Shown here: piece by piece, positions 41,292 to 50,635 of the stretch
Layout of the letters: every line of letters begins with the position of its first letter
Numbering within the stretch: position 1 is the stretch's first letter
NCBI GenBank assembly: GCA_905234755.1
Contig: CAJOIT010000005.1
Span: 122,786 to 186,785, forward strand
DNA: 64,000 nucleotides
Source: an uncultured Bacteroidales bacterium
GTDB lineage: Bacteria; Bacteroidota; Bacteroidia; Bacteroidales; ML635J-15
Direction of reading: 5' to 3'
Translations under genes and position numbers: made by a program
Notes under the pieces: model-generated
Database searches by the model: none
The model's input: the letters and a program-made list of their open reading frames with translations, nothing else
Told to the model about the DNA's origin: nothing

Positions 41292-43745
41292 ATGAAGAAA
41301 AAAGAAAAGATACCAACACTAAATCAGGACTTTGAACTTGAAACCTTTCTCACCGTATTGAGAAAGAACCTGATATTTGTCATAATATTCTTCGCAATTG
41401 CAATAACTGGAGGTTACTTATACTTCCGATACACACAACCTACATTCAGCTCCTATTCTGTAATCCAAGTAAAAAAGGAAAACAAAACAAACGAAATTCT
41501 TGGAATTAGCTCAGGCATAAAAATGGCCCCGACAATAGAAATTATGCGTTCCGAAGAATTTTTGAAAACTGTTATCAAAAATCTGCCTCTCAACATTAGT
41601 TTCTACACCGAAGGAGCTTTCCTAAACACCGAAAACTACGGTTCAATGCCATTCAAGGTTGACTATGAATTCACCGAGGGCGGATTATACGACAAGCCTA
41701 TATATTATGAACAAAACAAAGACGGCAAGTCGTACGACATTTCTATCGGAAAAGACGGTGCCGTGTACAATGTTCCATTCGACAAACCGACAAAAATACT
41801 GGATGGCGTAACGCTAACTCTTTCAACCCCTTCATACATAGAAAGAAGCAGCATCAAGGACAAGTATTATTTCGTAATAAACAGCGAACGAAAGATTTTA
41901 CGCGACATTTCAAAGGGGCTTGTCATTGAAGCATTAAACAACGATGCAGGAACAATAAAGATAACTTACGACTGCTTCAATGCAAAGAAATCTGCCGATA
42001 TTGTAAATGCTATAGCCGAACAGTTCATCGAGTTTGATGTCATGAAAAGCCGAGAAAGCTCCATGGCGACCATCGCATACATCGACGAGCAAATGGACAA
42101 TATGGTCGATGAACTATCCACCATCGAAAGTCAACTCCAGCAGTTTCGTATTGCCAACGGTATAACCAACGAGGATGTAAAATCGCGTAGCAACAGCCTT
42201 GCAGAAACCAAGATTTCCAACATTGAGCAACGCCTTGCCGAAATCGACTACGAAATAGAAACTTTAAAGGAAGTCCAAAACGAAATAAACAACAATCCAG
42301 ACATCAATATGTATGAGATGATGGCTCTCATGTCGGGACAATCATCCAATGCTTTCCTTTCGTCAATGCTCAAGTCGCTGCAAGACCTTATGGCAAAACG
42401 CGAATCCATGCTGTTTGAAGTTACAGAAAACAACCACAAGATTATCGTTATTGACAAACAAATAGAATCGAAGAAGGAAACAATTATAGATTTCATTGGC
42501 AGTACAATAGCAAGACTTAACAAGCAGAAAACTGACAACCAGAAAAAAATAAATGACATACGCAACGGAATACTTGAAAAGACAAGCTACGATGAACTTG
42601 AATATTCAAAACTTCAAAGGATATATTCGGTAAACGAAGCACATTATTCAAAGTTGCTCGACAGAAAAATTGAAATACTCATATCGCAATCAGGATATGT
42701 AAGCAACAACCTTGTTCTTGAAAAAGCAAGTGTTCCAGGCGCTCCAATAGCTCCGATGCTATCAAAGACCATGACAATGGCAATAATTCTGGCACTAGTG
42801 CTATCGATATTGTTCCTACTTGCAAGATATTTGTTCTACAACAAAATTCTGACAAGCAGCGATATCAGCAAGTTTACCGACATACCAGTAATAGGAGAAG
42901 TTGTTACAAGCCGACATAAGAACGAATTTTCGCAGGCAGTTGTACACAAGAACGCCCGCTCCCATATTACGGAAAATTTCCGCAAGATACGAACCAACCT
43001 CGACTATTTCCCGCTTGACTCCAATTGCAGGGTAATTATTACGACATCCACTGTTCCTGGTGAAGGAAAGACTTTTGTTGCCATAAACACAGCTGACATA
43101 TACGCCATGTCTGGCAAAAAGGTTCTGCTTGTTGACTTTGACCTACGAAAGCCCCGTCTCGAAAAATGTCTAACCCTAGACAACGAGTTTGGCGTCTCAA
43201 CAGCACTGACAAATAAAAAGACTTGGCAGGAATGCCTGCACAAGAATGTCCTCGAAAACTTGGATGTGCTGACAAGCGGTCCCGTTACTCCAATCGCCGC
43301 AGAACTTCTAATAGGCAAAAACATGGACACTTTCATCGCTGAAGTACGAAACGAATACGACATCGTAATCCTTGATACACCGCCATTGGGCATTATCCAC
43401 GATGCAATAACGCTGTCGAAATATGCCGACAATTTCTTCTATATCATGCGTTCAGGAATTAGCGTTAAGGGCTACATCGAATACATAAACAACATAAAGG
43501 AAGAACACAACATAAAGAATATTTCCATGATACTCAACGGTCTACCTGTAAGCAAACATTCATCATACGGCTATAACAAGTACGGATACTCACACTATGG
43601 CAAATATGGCTATGGATATGGTCACGGGTATGGTTATGGATACGGCTACGGATATGGTTATAGCACTGATGAGGACGATGATGGAAGTGGAAAGAATGAA
43701 AAAACAGGATTCTTCAAAAGATTGTTTGGCAAGAAAAAGAAATAA
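41292..43745 (+). CDS. Polysaccharide co-polymerase with bacterial tyrosine kinase (Wzc-like)
   Basis: An 817-aa inner-membrane protein. The N-terminal Wzz/GumC domain is bounded by TM helices (NLIFVIIFFAIAITGGYLYF near 30-50 and TMTMAIILALVLSILFLLARYLF near 500) with periplasmic coiled coils between. The C-terminal BY-kinase domain has Walker A TTSTVPGEGKTFVAINTA, Walker A' VLLVDFDLRKPRLE and Walker B IVILDTPPLG. The tail is a tyrosine-rich cluster (SYGYNKYGYSHYGKYGYGYG and further GY units) followed by an acidic and a basic patch. Autophosphorylation of such tails controls chain length and export. It is coupled to the OPX gene by a 3-nt gap. Confidence 0.96.
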   Translation: MKKKEKIPTLNQDFELETFLTVLRKNLIFVIIFFAIAITGGYLYFRYTQPTFSSYSVIQVKKENKTNEILGISSGIKMAPTIEIMRSEEFLKTVIKNLPLNISFYTEGAFLNTENYGSMPFKVDYEFTEGGLYDKPIYYEQNKDGKSYDISIGKDGAVYNVPFDKPTKILDGVTLTLSTPSYIERSSIKDKYYFVINSERKILRDISKGLVIEALNNDAGTIKITYDCFNAKKSADIVNAIAEQFIEFDVMKSRESSMATIAYIDEQMDNMVDELSTIESQLQQFRIANGITNEDVKSRSNSLAETKISNIEQRLAEIDYEIETLKEVQNEINNNPDINMYEMMALMSGQSSNAFLSSMLKSLQDLMAKRESMLFEVTENNHKIIVIDKQIESKKETIIDFIGSTIARLNKQKTDNQKKINDIRNGILEKTSYDELEYSKLQRIYSVNEAHYSKLLDRKIEILISQSGYVSNNLVLEKASVPGAPIAPMLSKTMTMAIILALVLSILFLLARYLFYNKILTSSDISKFTDIPVIGEVVTSRHKNEFSQAVVHKNARSHITENFRKIRTNLDYFPLDSNCRVIITTSTVPGEGKTFVAINTADIYAMSGKKVLLVDFDLRKPRLEKCLTLDNEFGVSTALTNKKTWQECLHKNVLENLDVLTSGPVTPIAAELLIGKNMDTFIAEVRNEYDIVILDTPPLGIIHDAITLSKYADNFFYIMRSGISVKGYIEYINNIKEEHNIKNISMILNGLPVSKHSSYGYNKYGYSHYGKYGYGYGHGYGYGYGYGYGYSTDEDDDGSGKNEKTGFFKRLFGKKKK

Positions 43746-43748
43746 AAT

Positions 43749-44804
43749 ATGGAATGGATTATATTAGCCAGCGCGATTGTTGCAACAGCATTTTCGGCTC
43801 TCTTAGGTTCTTTTTTCATAAAGGGAACTTTCAACTTTCTTACAAAGAAGACAAACGGCAATGCCGAAAGGTTCAGTTCTCAGAGCAAACCAATCTATGG
43901 TGGCATACTCTTTTATTCCGTATTCCTACTATGCAGTCTTATATACTTTTTTTCACCGCTAAATACTCCGGATGACACCAATACTTTCATTGCATTGATG
44001 ATTACAGTTGGCATTTCGTTCTTCATGGGACTTGCCGATGATCTTCTTAACACTCCTCCTTTGTTTAAGTTCATTGTGCAGTTTGTTTGCGCTTTTGTAC
44101 TTATAAAGACTGGCGTTGTTATTGAGATTTCTCCAATGGAATGGCTGAACTACACCATTACTGTATTTTGGGTTGTAGGAATAATGAACTCCATAAACAT
44201 GCTTGACAATATGGATGCAATCACAAGTTCCATAAGTCTTACCATAATACTTCCATGCGCAATATTGCAGATAATTTCAGACACAATCAACCTCGACACC
44301 ATGATAATGGTTACTGTAAGCGGTGCATTGCTTGGATTTTTGCTATACAACTGGGCTCCAGCTAAAATGTACATGGGCGACAACGGTAGCCAATTCCTCG
44401 GAATACTACTCGCCTACATTGGAATAAAATATTTCTGGAACGGAATGCAACTAACTGGAGATATGAACTACGCATTCAACGCCAAGCAATTCATAATGGT
44501 TGCATTGGCTTTCATTGTTCCGCTATCAGATACCACTACAGTAACAATCAACAGGTTGCTAAAAGGACACTCGCCATTCGTAGGCGGACGCGACCATACA
44601 ACACACTACCTGTACTATCGTGGACTTACTACCAGAAAAGTTGCTGCAGTACTTATAGCCATAAACCTTATCGGTGTCGGGCTTGCAAATGTGCTGATAT
44701 TTATACCCGAAATCAGCTACAACATTGTTTACTGTTTCGCAATTTACCCAGTTGTAATGTTTGCACTGCTATACATAAATACTAAAGTTACAAAACAGAA
44801 ATGA
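43749..44804 (+). CDS. Undecaprenyl-phosphate HexNAc-1-phosphate transferase (WecA/TagO/MraY-like)
   Basis: A 351-aa polytopic membrane enzyme that starts lipid-linked glycan synthesis by transferring a sugar-1-phosphate to undecaprenyl phosphate. Motifs of the PNPT family are visible: SKPIYGGILF, FFMGLADDLLNTPPLFKF (DD), NMLDNMDAITSSI, MYMGDNGSQFLG and GGRDHTTHYLYYRGLTTRKV with the HxxH region. The donor (UDP-GlcNAc or another HexNAc) is not determined. It starts 3 nt after the BY-kinase gene and overlaps the next gene by 4 nt, so it belongs to the exopolysaccharide operon. Confidence 0.94.
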   Translation: MEWIILASAIVATAFSALLGSFFIKGTFNFLTKKTNGNAERFSSQSKPIYGGILFYSVFLLCSLIYFFSPLNTPDDTNTFIALMITVGISFFMGLADDLLNTPPLFKFIVQFVCAFVLIKTGVVIEISPMEWLNYTITVFWVVGIMNSINMLDNMDAITSSISLTIILPCAILQIISDTINLDTMIMVTVSGALLGFLLYNWAPAKMYMGDNGSQFLGILLAYIGIKYFWNGMQLTGDMNYAFNAKQFIMVALAFIVPLSDTTTVTINRLLKGHSPFVGGRDHTTHYLYYRGLTTRKVAAVLIAINLIGVGLANVLIFIPEISYNIVYCFAIYPVVMFALLYINTKVTKQK

Positions 44805-45757
44805 CAGATAAAATCAAGATACCTCTATTTATTACTCTAGGTGTAGCTGCCGGCGTGTTGCTCACATTCGGACTTATGTCGCTCAAGGCTGACGATGATT
44901 CGACAAAACAGGAGCACAAAAAAGAAATTCCGCAATCTCCGACTTCATCGCAACCATACATTCCCGATGAAATAATTTTCTGCGGAGAACGGGTACCTCT
45001 CGAAAACTTTGATGTTTACGAAGCTCTCGACTACGAACTTGTTGTAAACATGTACCGTCATTCAGCAACAATAACCTACTTGAAAAAAGCCAAACGATAT
45101 TTCCCTGAAATAGAAAAGGTTCTGAAAGAAAATAACATTCCTGACGATCTAAAATACCTCTGCGTTGCCGAAAGCGGACTTAGTAATGTAGTAAGTCCGG
45201 CAGGTGCTACAGGCTTCTGGCAGTTCATGAAATCCGCCGCAAACGAGTACGGTCTGCGCATTGATTCAAACATTGACGAGCGATACAACCATCACAAGTC
45301 GGTGGTTGCCGCATGCAAGTATTTCAAGGATGCATACAAGAAGTTCAAAAGTTGGACATTGGTTGCTGCATCGTACAATATGGGCATGGGCGGACTTAGC
45401 AAAAGCATCGAAAGCCAAAAGGTTGACAACTACTGGGATTTGCTTCTGAACCAAGAAACTGCAAGATATGTCTACCGCATTATAGCACTCAAACTAGTGA
45501 TGGAAAATCCAAGCACTTACGGCTTCGACCTTGACGAAAAGGACTTGTATAATGAAATCGAAACCTATACCGTCAAAATTGACACAACAATAAGCGACCT
45601 AACGCAGTTTGCACTTGACAATGGTTCCAATCTCAAGATGCTCAAGCACTTCAATCCGTGGTTACGAAGCAATACTTTGCCAAACCAGTCGAGAAAGGAA
45701 TACGAAATCGAATTGCCGAAAAAAGGTATAAGACCTTGCAAAACAAACAAGCAATGA
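44801..45757 (+). CDS. Membrane-anchored lytic transglycosylase (SLT family)
   Basis: A 318-aa protein with an N-terminal signal anchor (IPLFITLGVAAGVLLTFGLMSL). An SLT domain follows, with the catalytic glutamate in LCVAESGLSNVV, then SPAGATGFWQFM and LVAASYNMGMGGL. A LysM-like segment is near the C-terminus (ETYTVKIDTTISDLTQFALDNGSNLKMLKHFN). It cleaves peptidoglycan to anhydro-muropeptides. Here it may open the wall for the exopolysaccharide export complex, since it overlaps the WecA-like gene (ATGA) and uvrA (ATGA). Confidence 0.94.
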   Translation: MTDKIKIPLFITLGVAAGVLLTFGLMSLKADDDSTKQEHKKEIPQSPTSSQPYIPDEIIFCGERVPLENFDVYEALDYELVVNMYRHSATITYLKKAKRYFPEIEKVLKENNIPDDLKYLCVAESGLSNVVSPAGATGFWQFMKSAANEYGLRIDSNIDERYNHHKSVVAACKYFKDAYKKFKSWTLVAASYNMGMGGLSKSIESQKVDNYWDLLLNQETARYVYRIIALKLVMENPSTYGFDLDEKDLYNEIETYTVKIDTTISDLTQFALDNGSNLKMLKHFNPWLRSNTLPNQSRKEYEIELPKKGIRPCKTNKQ

Positions 45758-48579
45758 AACACGATGAGGAAAAGATAGAAGTCAGAGGCGCAAGGATTCA
45801 CAACCTAAAAAACATTGATGTTGACATTCCACAGCACAAACTGACAGTTGTAACTGGTCTGAGCGGAAGTGGAAAATCTTCATTGGCATTCGACACCATC
45901 TACGCCGAAGGACAACGCCGCTACATGGAAACCTTTTCGGCATACGCAAGACAATTTATCGGTAGCATGGAGCGTCCCGATGTTGACCAGATTACTGGTC
46001 TTAGCCCTGTTATAGCAATAGAACAGAAAACTACCGTAAAGAATCCTCGTTCCACAGTTGGCACAATAACCGAAATCTACGACTACCTGCGTCTGCTTTT
46101 CGCGCGAGCATCTACCGCATATTCCTATGTCACTGGCGAAAAGATGGTAAAATACAGCGACAACCAGATAGTTGACATTATAACCGAGAAGTTTGGCGGA
46201 AAATCAATTTATGTCCTCGCACCTCTCGTAAATGGACGAAAAGGTCACTACAAGGAACTTTTCGAAAACATCCGCAGACGCGGCTACATGACAGCCCGTA
46301 TAGATGGTGAAATAAAGGAAGTGGAATACAACCTGAAATTAGATAGGTACAAGAACCATTTCATCGAAGTAGTTGTTGACAAATTCACCGTAAAAGCTGA
46401 TGACGACAGCCAAAGGTTGCGCAAAGCCATTGAACTTGCAATGCAATTAGGCAAAGGCATCACAATGGTACTGGAGAAAGGTTCCGACAAGCCTTCGTTC
46501 TACAGCCGTTTCCTGATGTGTCCTACAAGCGGAATTTCGTACAAGGAACCAGCTCCGCATTCGTTTTCGTTCAACTCGCCACAGGGTGCATGCCCAAAAT
46601 GCAACGGATTGGGAACTATCATAGATGTTGATATCGAGAAACTTATTCCGAATAAAGACCTTTCCATAAACGAAGGTGCAATAACTACGCTTGGCAAACG
46701 CAAGGAATCGGTATTGTTCTGGACACTTGATGCACTTGCCGAAAAACTTGAGTTTTCGATGAAAACGCCGATAAAGGATTTGCCAGAAGACATTCTCGAC
46801 ACCATTTTGTATGGCTACAACGGAAATTTGAACCTCAGGCACACTCCACTTGGCGAAGACTCGAACTACATTGTGACTTTTGACGGCGTAATAAACCGCA
46901 TGAAGCACAGCAGCAACGATGACGATTCGGACAAGGAAAGCTCAAAGTTCACCAAATATGTAACCTGCCCAAAGTGCGGAGGAGCAAGACTAAACAAGGA
47001 ATCCCTCTGTTTCAAGTTTGCAGGAAAAAACATCGCAGAACTTGCAAATATGGATTTGCCCGAACTTTACAATTTCTTTGATACTCACAATGCCGAACTT
47101 TCGGAAAAGGAACAAAAAATTGCAGTCGAAATTGTAAAGGAAGTTAAAACAAGATTGAAATTCCTACTTGATGTAGGTCTTGACTATCTTTCGCTTAACC
47201 GTCCTGCTGAAAGTCTTTCGGGTGGAGAATTGCAGCGTATTAGGTTAGCAACGCAAATAGGTTCGCGCCTAGTGAATGTTCTGTACATCCTCGATGAGCC
47301 AAGCATTGGACTGCACCAACGCGACAACCAGAAGTTGATACATTCGCTCAAGGAACTACGCGACAGAGGAAATTCGGTAATTGTTGTCGAACACGACCGC
47401 GACATGATTGAAAATGCCGACTATGTAATCGATGTAGGTCCAGGCGCAGGACGCAAGGGCGGACATCTTGTTTTTGCAGGAACACCCGAAGAAATGCAAA
47501 ACGCCGACACAATTACGGCTAAGTACATAAGCGGTTCGTTGAAAATAAAAGTTCCAAAGGAACGCAGACCTTTCGACAAGGACAAGTGCGTGAAAATAGT
47601 AGGTGCTACAGGCAACAACCTGAAAAACATTGATGTAAGTTTCCCAACAGGGATAATGGTTTGTGTGACAGGTGTTTCTGGAAGTGGAAAATCCAGTCTC
47701 ATCAATGGCACACTAGTACCTATATTAAATAGGCATTTCTACAGGGCAGAAACAAGTCCTTTGCCTTACACAAAAATCGAAGGCATTGAAAATATCAACA
47801 AGATTATTGCTGTTGACCAGTCGCCAATTGGACGCACACCGCGATCAAACCCAATGACATACACTGGGCTCTTTACAGAAATACGCGACCTTTTTGCTGC
47901 ATTGCCCGAAGCAAAAATTAGAGGCTACAAGTCGGGACGTTTCTCGTTCAACATTGCTGGCGGACGCTGCGAAACCTGCAAGGGCGCAGGCGTTAGAACC
48001 ATAGAAATGAACTTCCTACCAGATGTTTATGTTCCCTGCGGAACCTGTGGTGGAAAACGATACAACCGTGAAACCCTTGAAGTCAAGTTCAAAGGAAAAT
48101 CGATTGCCGATGTCCTAAACATGACCATAAACATGGCCGTTGAGTTTTTCGAGAATATTCCTCAGATTTACAAGAAACTGTTGATTCTCCAACAGGTAGG
48201 ACTTGGATACATAACTCTCGGACAATCATCAACAACCTTGTCTGGCGGCGAAGCACAACGTGTGAAACTGGCCACCGAACTTATGCGTCGCGAAACCGGC
48301 AAAACCTTGTATATACTTGATGAACCAACAACAGGACTTCACTTCGAGGACATACAAGTACTGATGAAAGTGCTTAACTCATTGGTTGACAAAGGCAACA
48401 GCATGATAATCATTGAGCACAACATGGATGTCATAAAGTGTGCTGACTGGATTATCGACATGGGACCTGAAGGTGGCGAAAAAGGCGGAACCGTACTTTG
48501 CTGTGGAACTCCCGAGGAAATTGCAAAGCGCAAAGACAGCTACACAGGTCAATTCCTGAAAAAAGAACTAAAAAGATAA
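45754..48579 (+). CDS. uvrA: Excinuclease ABC subunit A
   Basis: A 941-aa DNA damage sensor of nucleotide excision repair. It has two ABC ATPase halves, each with a Walker A (GLSGSGKSS near 35 and GVSGSGKSS near 645), two ABC signatures (LSGGELQRIRLA, LSGGEAQRVKLA), and zinc-finger cysteine pairs (CPKCNGLG; CETCKGAG...CGTCGGKRY). The frame is open from 45658, but that part overlaps the transglycosylase gene. ATG 45754 gives the standard N-terminus KIEVRGARIHNLKNIDVDIP and a 4-nt ATGA overlap. The coupling of uvrA to an exopolysaccharide operon is unusual. Confidence 0.98.
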   Translation: MKHDEEKIEVRGARIHNLKNIDVDIPQHKLTVVTGLSGSGKSSLAFDTIYAEGQRRYMETFSAYARQFIGSMERPDVDQITGLSPVIAIEQKTTVKNPRSTVGTITEIYDYLRLLFARASTAYSYVTGEKMVKYSDNQIVDIITEKFGGKSIYVLAPLVNGRKGHYKELFENIRRRGYMTARIDGEIKEVEYNLKLDRYKNHFIEVVVDKFTVKADDDSQRLRKAIELAMQLGKGITMVLEKGSDKPSFYSRFLMCPTSGISYKEPAPHSFSFNSPQGACPKCNGLGTIIDVDIEKLIPNKDLSINEGAITTLGKRKESVLFWTLDALAEKLEFSMKTPIKDLPEDILDTILYGYNGNLNLRHTPLGEDSNYIVTFDGVINRMKHSSNDDDSDKESSKFTKYVTCPKCGGARLNKESLCFKFAGKNIAELANMDLPELYNFFDTHNAELSEKEQKIAVEIVKEVKTRLKFLLDVGLDYLSLNRPAESLSGGELQRIRLATQIGSRLVNVLYILDEPSIGLHQRDNQKLIHSLKELRDRGNSVIVVEHDRDMIENADYVIDVGPGAGRKGGHLVFAGTPEEMQNADTITAKYISGSLKIKVPKERRPFDKDKCVKIVGATGNNLKNIDVSFPTGIMVCVTGVSGSGKSSLINGTLVPILNRHFYRAETSPLPYTKIEGIENINKIIAVDQSPIGRTPRSNPMTYTGLFTEIRDLFAALPEAKIRGYKSGRFSFNIAGGRCETCKGAGVRTIEMNFLPDVYVPCGTCGGKRYNRETLEVKFKGKSIADVLNMTINMAVEFFENIPQIYKKLLILQQVGLGYITLGQSSTTLSGGEAQRVKLATELMRRETGKTLYILDEPTTGLHFEDIQVLMKVLNSLVDKGNSMIIIEHNMDVIKCADWIIDMGPEGGEKGGTVLCCGTPEEIAKRKDSYTGQFLKKELKR

Positions 48580-48582
48580 GCC

Positions 48583-49665
48583 ATGCACCTGAACAACATA
48601 TCGTTAGTTAACTTCAAGAGCTTCGAGGAAAAAGAGCTGGAATTCTGCAGCAACATCAACTGCATAATTGGCGACAATGGCGTTGGCAAAACCAACATTC
48701 TCGATGCCATCTACCATCTTTCGATGTGCAAAAGCTACTTCACACAGCAGGACAGGCAGTGCATACGCAACGACGAGGATTTCTATGTTGTTCAAGGCGA
48801 ATACGATATTGATGGCAAGCAAGAAAAAATATACTGCGGACTTCACCGCGAGGAACGCCACAAGTCGTTCCGCAGAAATGGAGCTGAATATCAGCGTTTA
48901 ACAGACCATATTGGACTGATTCCAATAGTTTTCTCCTCTCCTACCGACACAATTCTTATCTTCGATAGCGATGCAAGGAGAAAATTCGTTGACTCAATAA
49001 TTTCCCAATTCGACAGCATATATCTTAAAAGTCTTGCAATGTACAAGCGCGCACTTGAACATCGTAACACATTGCTACACAAATTACACGATGGCTTTAC
49101 CGTCAACGATGCCGAATTTGAAATCTGGGATATGCAACTTGCCGACTATGGAACCAAAATTTACGAAAAGCGCAAGCAGTTCATTGACGAGATAATACCA
49201 ATATTCCAGAAATACTATGCGCAGATTTCGGGCGGACGCGAAGAAGTGAAACTGATTTACGATTCTGAACTTCACGAAATGACATTCGACCAGTTGCTTG
49301 CATCGCACCGCGACCGCGATAGAGCGGCAAGTCACACCACCGGAGGTTCTCATCGCGATGATTTCACATTCCTTCTTGGCGACAGCAGTATACGGCAGTG
49401 CGGTTCGCAAGGTCAGCAGAAAACTTATCTCATCAGCTTGAAATTCGCACAATTCGACTACATGAGACGCAAAGTCGGACAAAAACCCATTCTGCTTCTC
49501 GATGACATTTTCGACAAACTCGACCCCAAGCGTGTAAAAGTTATATCGCAGATGGTTTCGAGCGACGAATTCGGGCAGATTTTCATTACCGACACCAGCT
49601 ACAACCGTATGCCCGACATGCTTGCCGACCTCGACATAGAACACACATTACATCGAATTGAATAA
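48583..49665 (+). CDS. recF: DNA replication and repair protein RecF
   Basis: A 360-aa SMC-like ATPase that helps load RecA at gaps. The Walker A is GDNGVGKTN (30-38), the ABC-type signature region is SQGQQKTYLISLKFAQF, and the Walker B is ILLLDDIFDKLD. The start LNNISLVNFKSFEEKELEF is typical. It begins 3 nt after uvrA, so the two repair genes are co-transcribed. recF is commonly near dnaN/dnaA in other phyla, but not here. Confidence 0.97.
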   Translation: MHLNNISLVNFKSFEEKELEFCSNINCIIGDNGVGKTNILDAIYHLSMCKSYFTQQDRQCIRNDEDFYVVQGEYDIDGKQEKIYCGLHREERHKSFRRNGAEYQRLTDHIGLIPIVFSSPTDTILIFDSDARRKFVDSIISQFDSIYLKSLAMYKRALEHRNTLLHKLHDGFTVNDAEFEIWDMQLADYGTKIYEKRKQFIDEIIPIFQKYYAQISGGREEVKLIYDSELHEMTFDQLLASHRDRDRAASHTTGGSHRDDFTFLLGDSSIRQCGSQGQQKTYLISLKFAQFDYMRRKVGQKPILLLDDIFDKLDPKRVKVISQMVSSDEFGQIFITDTSYNRMPDMLADLDIEHTLHRIE

Positions 49666-49676
49666 AACCAACCAAT

Positions 49677-50123
49677 ATGAAAGCAATACACCTTATTATA
49701 ATAATAGCACTCCTGCTGACAGCATCGTTATGTTCGGCTCAGGAAAGCTATGAAAAAACAATGTCGCTCATACAAGGCACATGGAATCTCGACTCGCTAT
49801 ACATTGGCGAACAAGACCTTCCAGAACCTTTATTGAGAAAATTGTACGAAAAAACACAAGAAACCAAGAAATTCACGACCTACTATTTCGGTGAAGATGG
49901 CAAATACATAAATGCAACAAAGACAAATACCCTCGAGGGCTCATGGAAACTTTCGCAAACAGGCGACACGCTAACCCTAATTCTTCCCGACAAAACCATA
50001 ATAAACAAAATTCTGCACATCAGTGAAGATAGTCTTGCCATAGAACCACAAAACAAAACCAAAGAGGTAGAAAACGGCAAGATTTTTATGGTAAAACCGA
50101 CAAATCTACTAATAGAACCCTAA
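49677..50123 (+). CDS. Small exported lipocalin-like protein
   Basis: A 148-aa protein with a signal peptide (MKAIHLIIIIALLLTASLCSAQ). The beta-rich remainder fits Bacteroidota lipocalin-like small proteins: IQGTWNLDSLYIGE, FTTYYFGEDGKYINATKTNTLEGSWKLSQTGDTLTLILPDKT. The GTW near the start and 'GSWKLS..GDTLTL' are the usual landmarks of that fold. Function unknown. It starts 11 nt after recF and may be the operon's last gene. Confidence 0.78.
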   Translation: MKAIHLIIIIALLLTASLCSAQESYEKTMSLIQGTWNLDSLYIGEQDLPEPLLRKLYEKTQETKKFTTYYFGEDGKYINATKTNTLEGSWKLSQTGDTLTLILPDKTIINKILHISEDSLAIEPQNKTKEVENGKIFMVKPTNLLIEP

Positions 50124-50127
50124 TTGC

Positions 50128-50169
50128 CCATTATCAATTATCCATTATCAATTATCCATTATCAATTGT
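50128..50169. repeat. Three tandem 14-bp units CCATTATCAATTAT
   Basis: Units at 50128-50141, 50142-50155 and 50156-50169 (last one CCATTATCAATTGT). The family recurs within the insertion at 60078-60193 and, diverged, near 10750-10802. Confidence 0.8.
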
Positions 50170-50185
50170 TAATTATTAATTGCTT

Positions 50186-50629
50186 ATGAATCCCGTAATT
50201 GCAGTCGATTTTGACGGAACAATAGTAACCCACCGCTATCCAGAGATAGGCACCGTGATAGACGGAGCATTCGAAACATTGAAAGACCTAAAGCGCAATG
50301 GTTTTACACTAATCCTGTGGACTGTCCGCGATGGAGAACTGCTCGACGAAGCCGTGGAATTCTGCAAGCAGCACGGAGTTACATTCTACGCAGTGAACAA
50401 CGAGCATCCCGACGAGGTTTTCAATCCCAAGTACATGAGCCGTAAGATTGTAGCCGACATCTACATCGACGACCGCAATGTTGGTGGGTTCATTGGCTGG
50501 GACAAAATTCGCGAACTGCTAATTCCTCAAACTCTCATTAAGGAAGAACTTGATGATGAAGAATACAGCGATGATTTTATGCCCGAAAACGAGCCTCAAC
50601 AAAAGCGCAAGTGGTGGCAGAGAAAGTAA
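50186..50629 (+). CDS. HAD-superfamily hydrolase, BT0820-like
   Basis: A 147-aa cytosolic protein. HAD motif I is IAVDFDGTIVTH, motif II is LILWTVRDGELL (an uncommon W-T-x-R form), and motif III/IV is DIYIDDRNVGG. The acidic C-terminal tail ends RKWWQRK. The family includes small phosphatases with poorly known substrates. ATG 50186 is chosen; the longer frame begins with TTG in repeat DNA. Confidence 0.87.
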   Translation: MNPVIAVDFDGTIVTHRYPEIGTVIDGAFETLKDLKRNGFTLILWTVRDGELLDEAVEFCKQHGVTFYAVNNEHPDEVFNPKYMSRKIVADIYIDDRNVGGFIGWDKIRELLIPQTLIKEELDDEEYSDDFMPENEPQQKRKWWQRK

Positions 50630-50635
50630 TAAATT

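Noticed and set aside
45658..45753. 32-residue N-terminal extension of UvrA
   Set aside because: It is read through the 3' end of the transglycosylase gene. The ATGA at 45754 gives the normal UvrA start.
50128..50169. CRISPR-like array of 14-bp units
   Set aside because: The units are contiguous with no spacers, and no cas genes are present. It is a simple tandem repeat.
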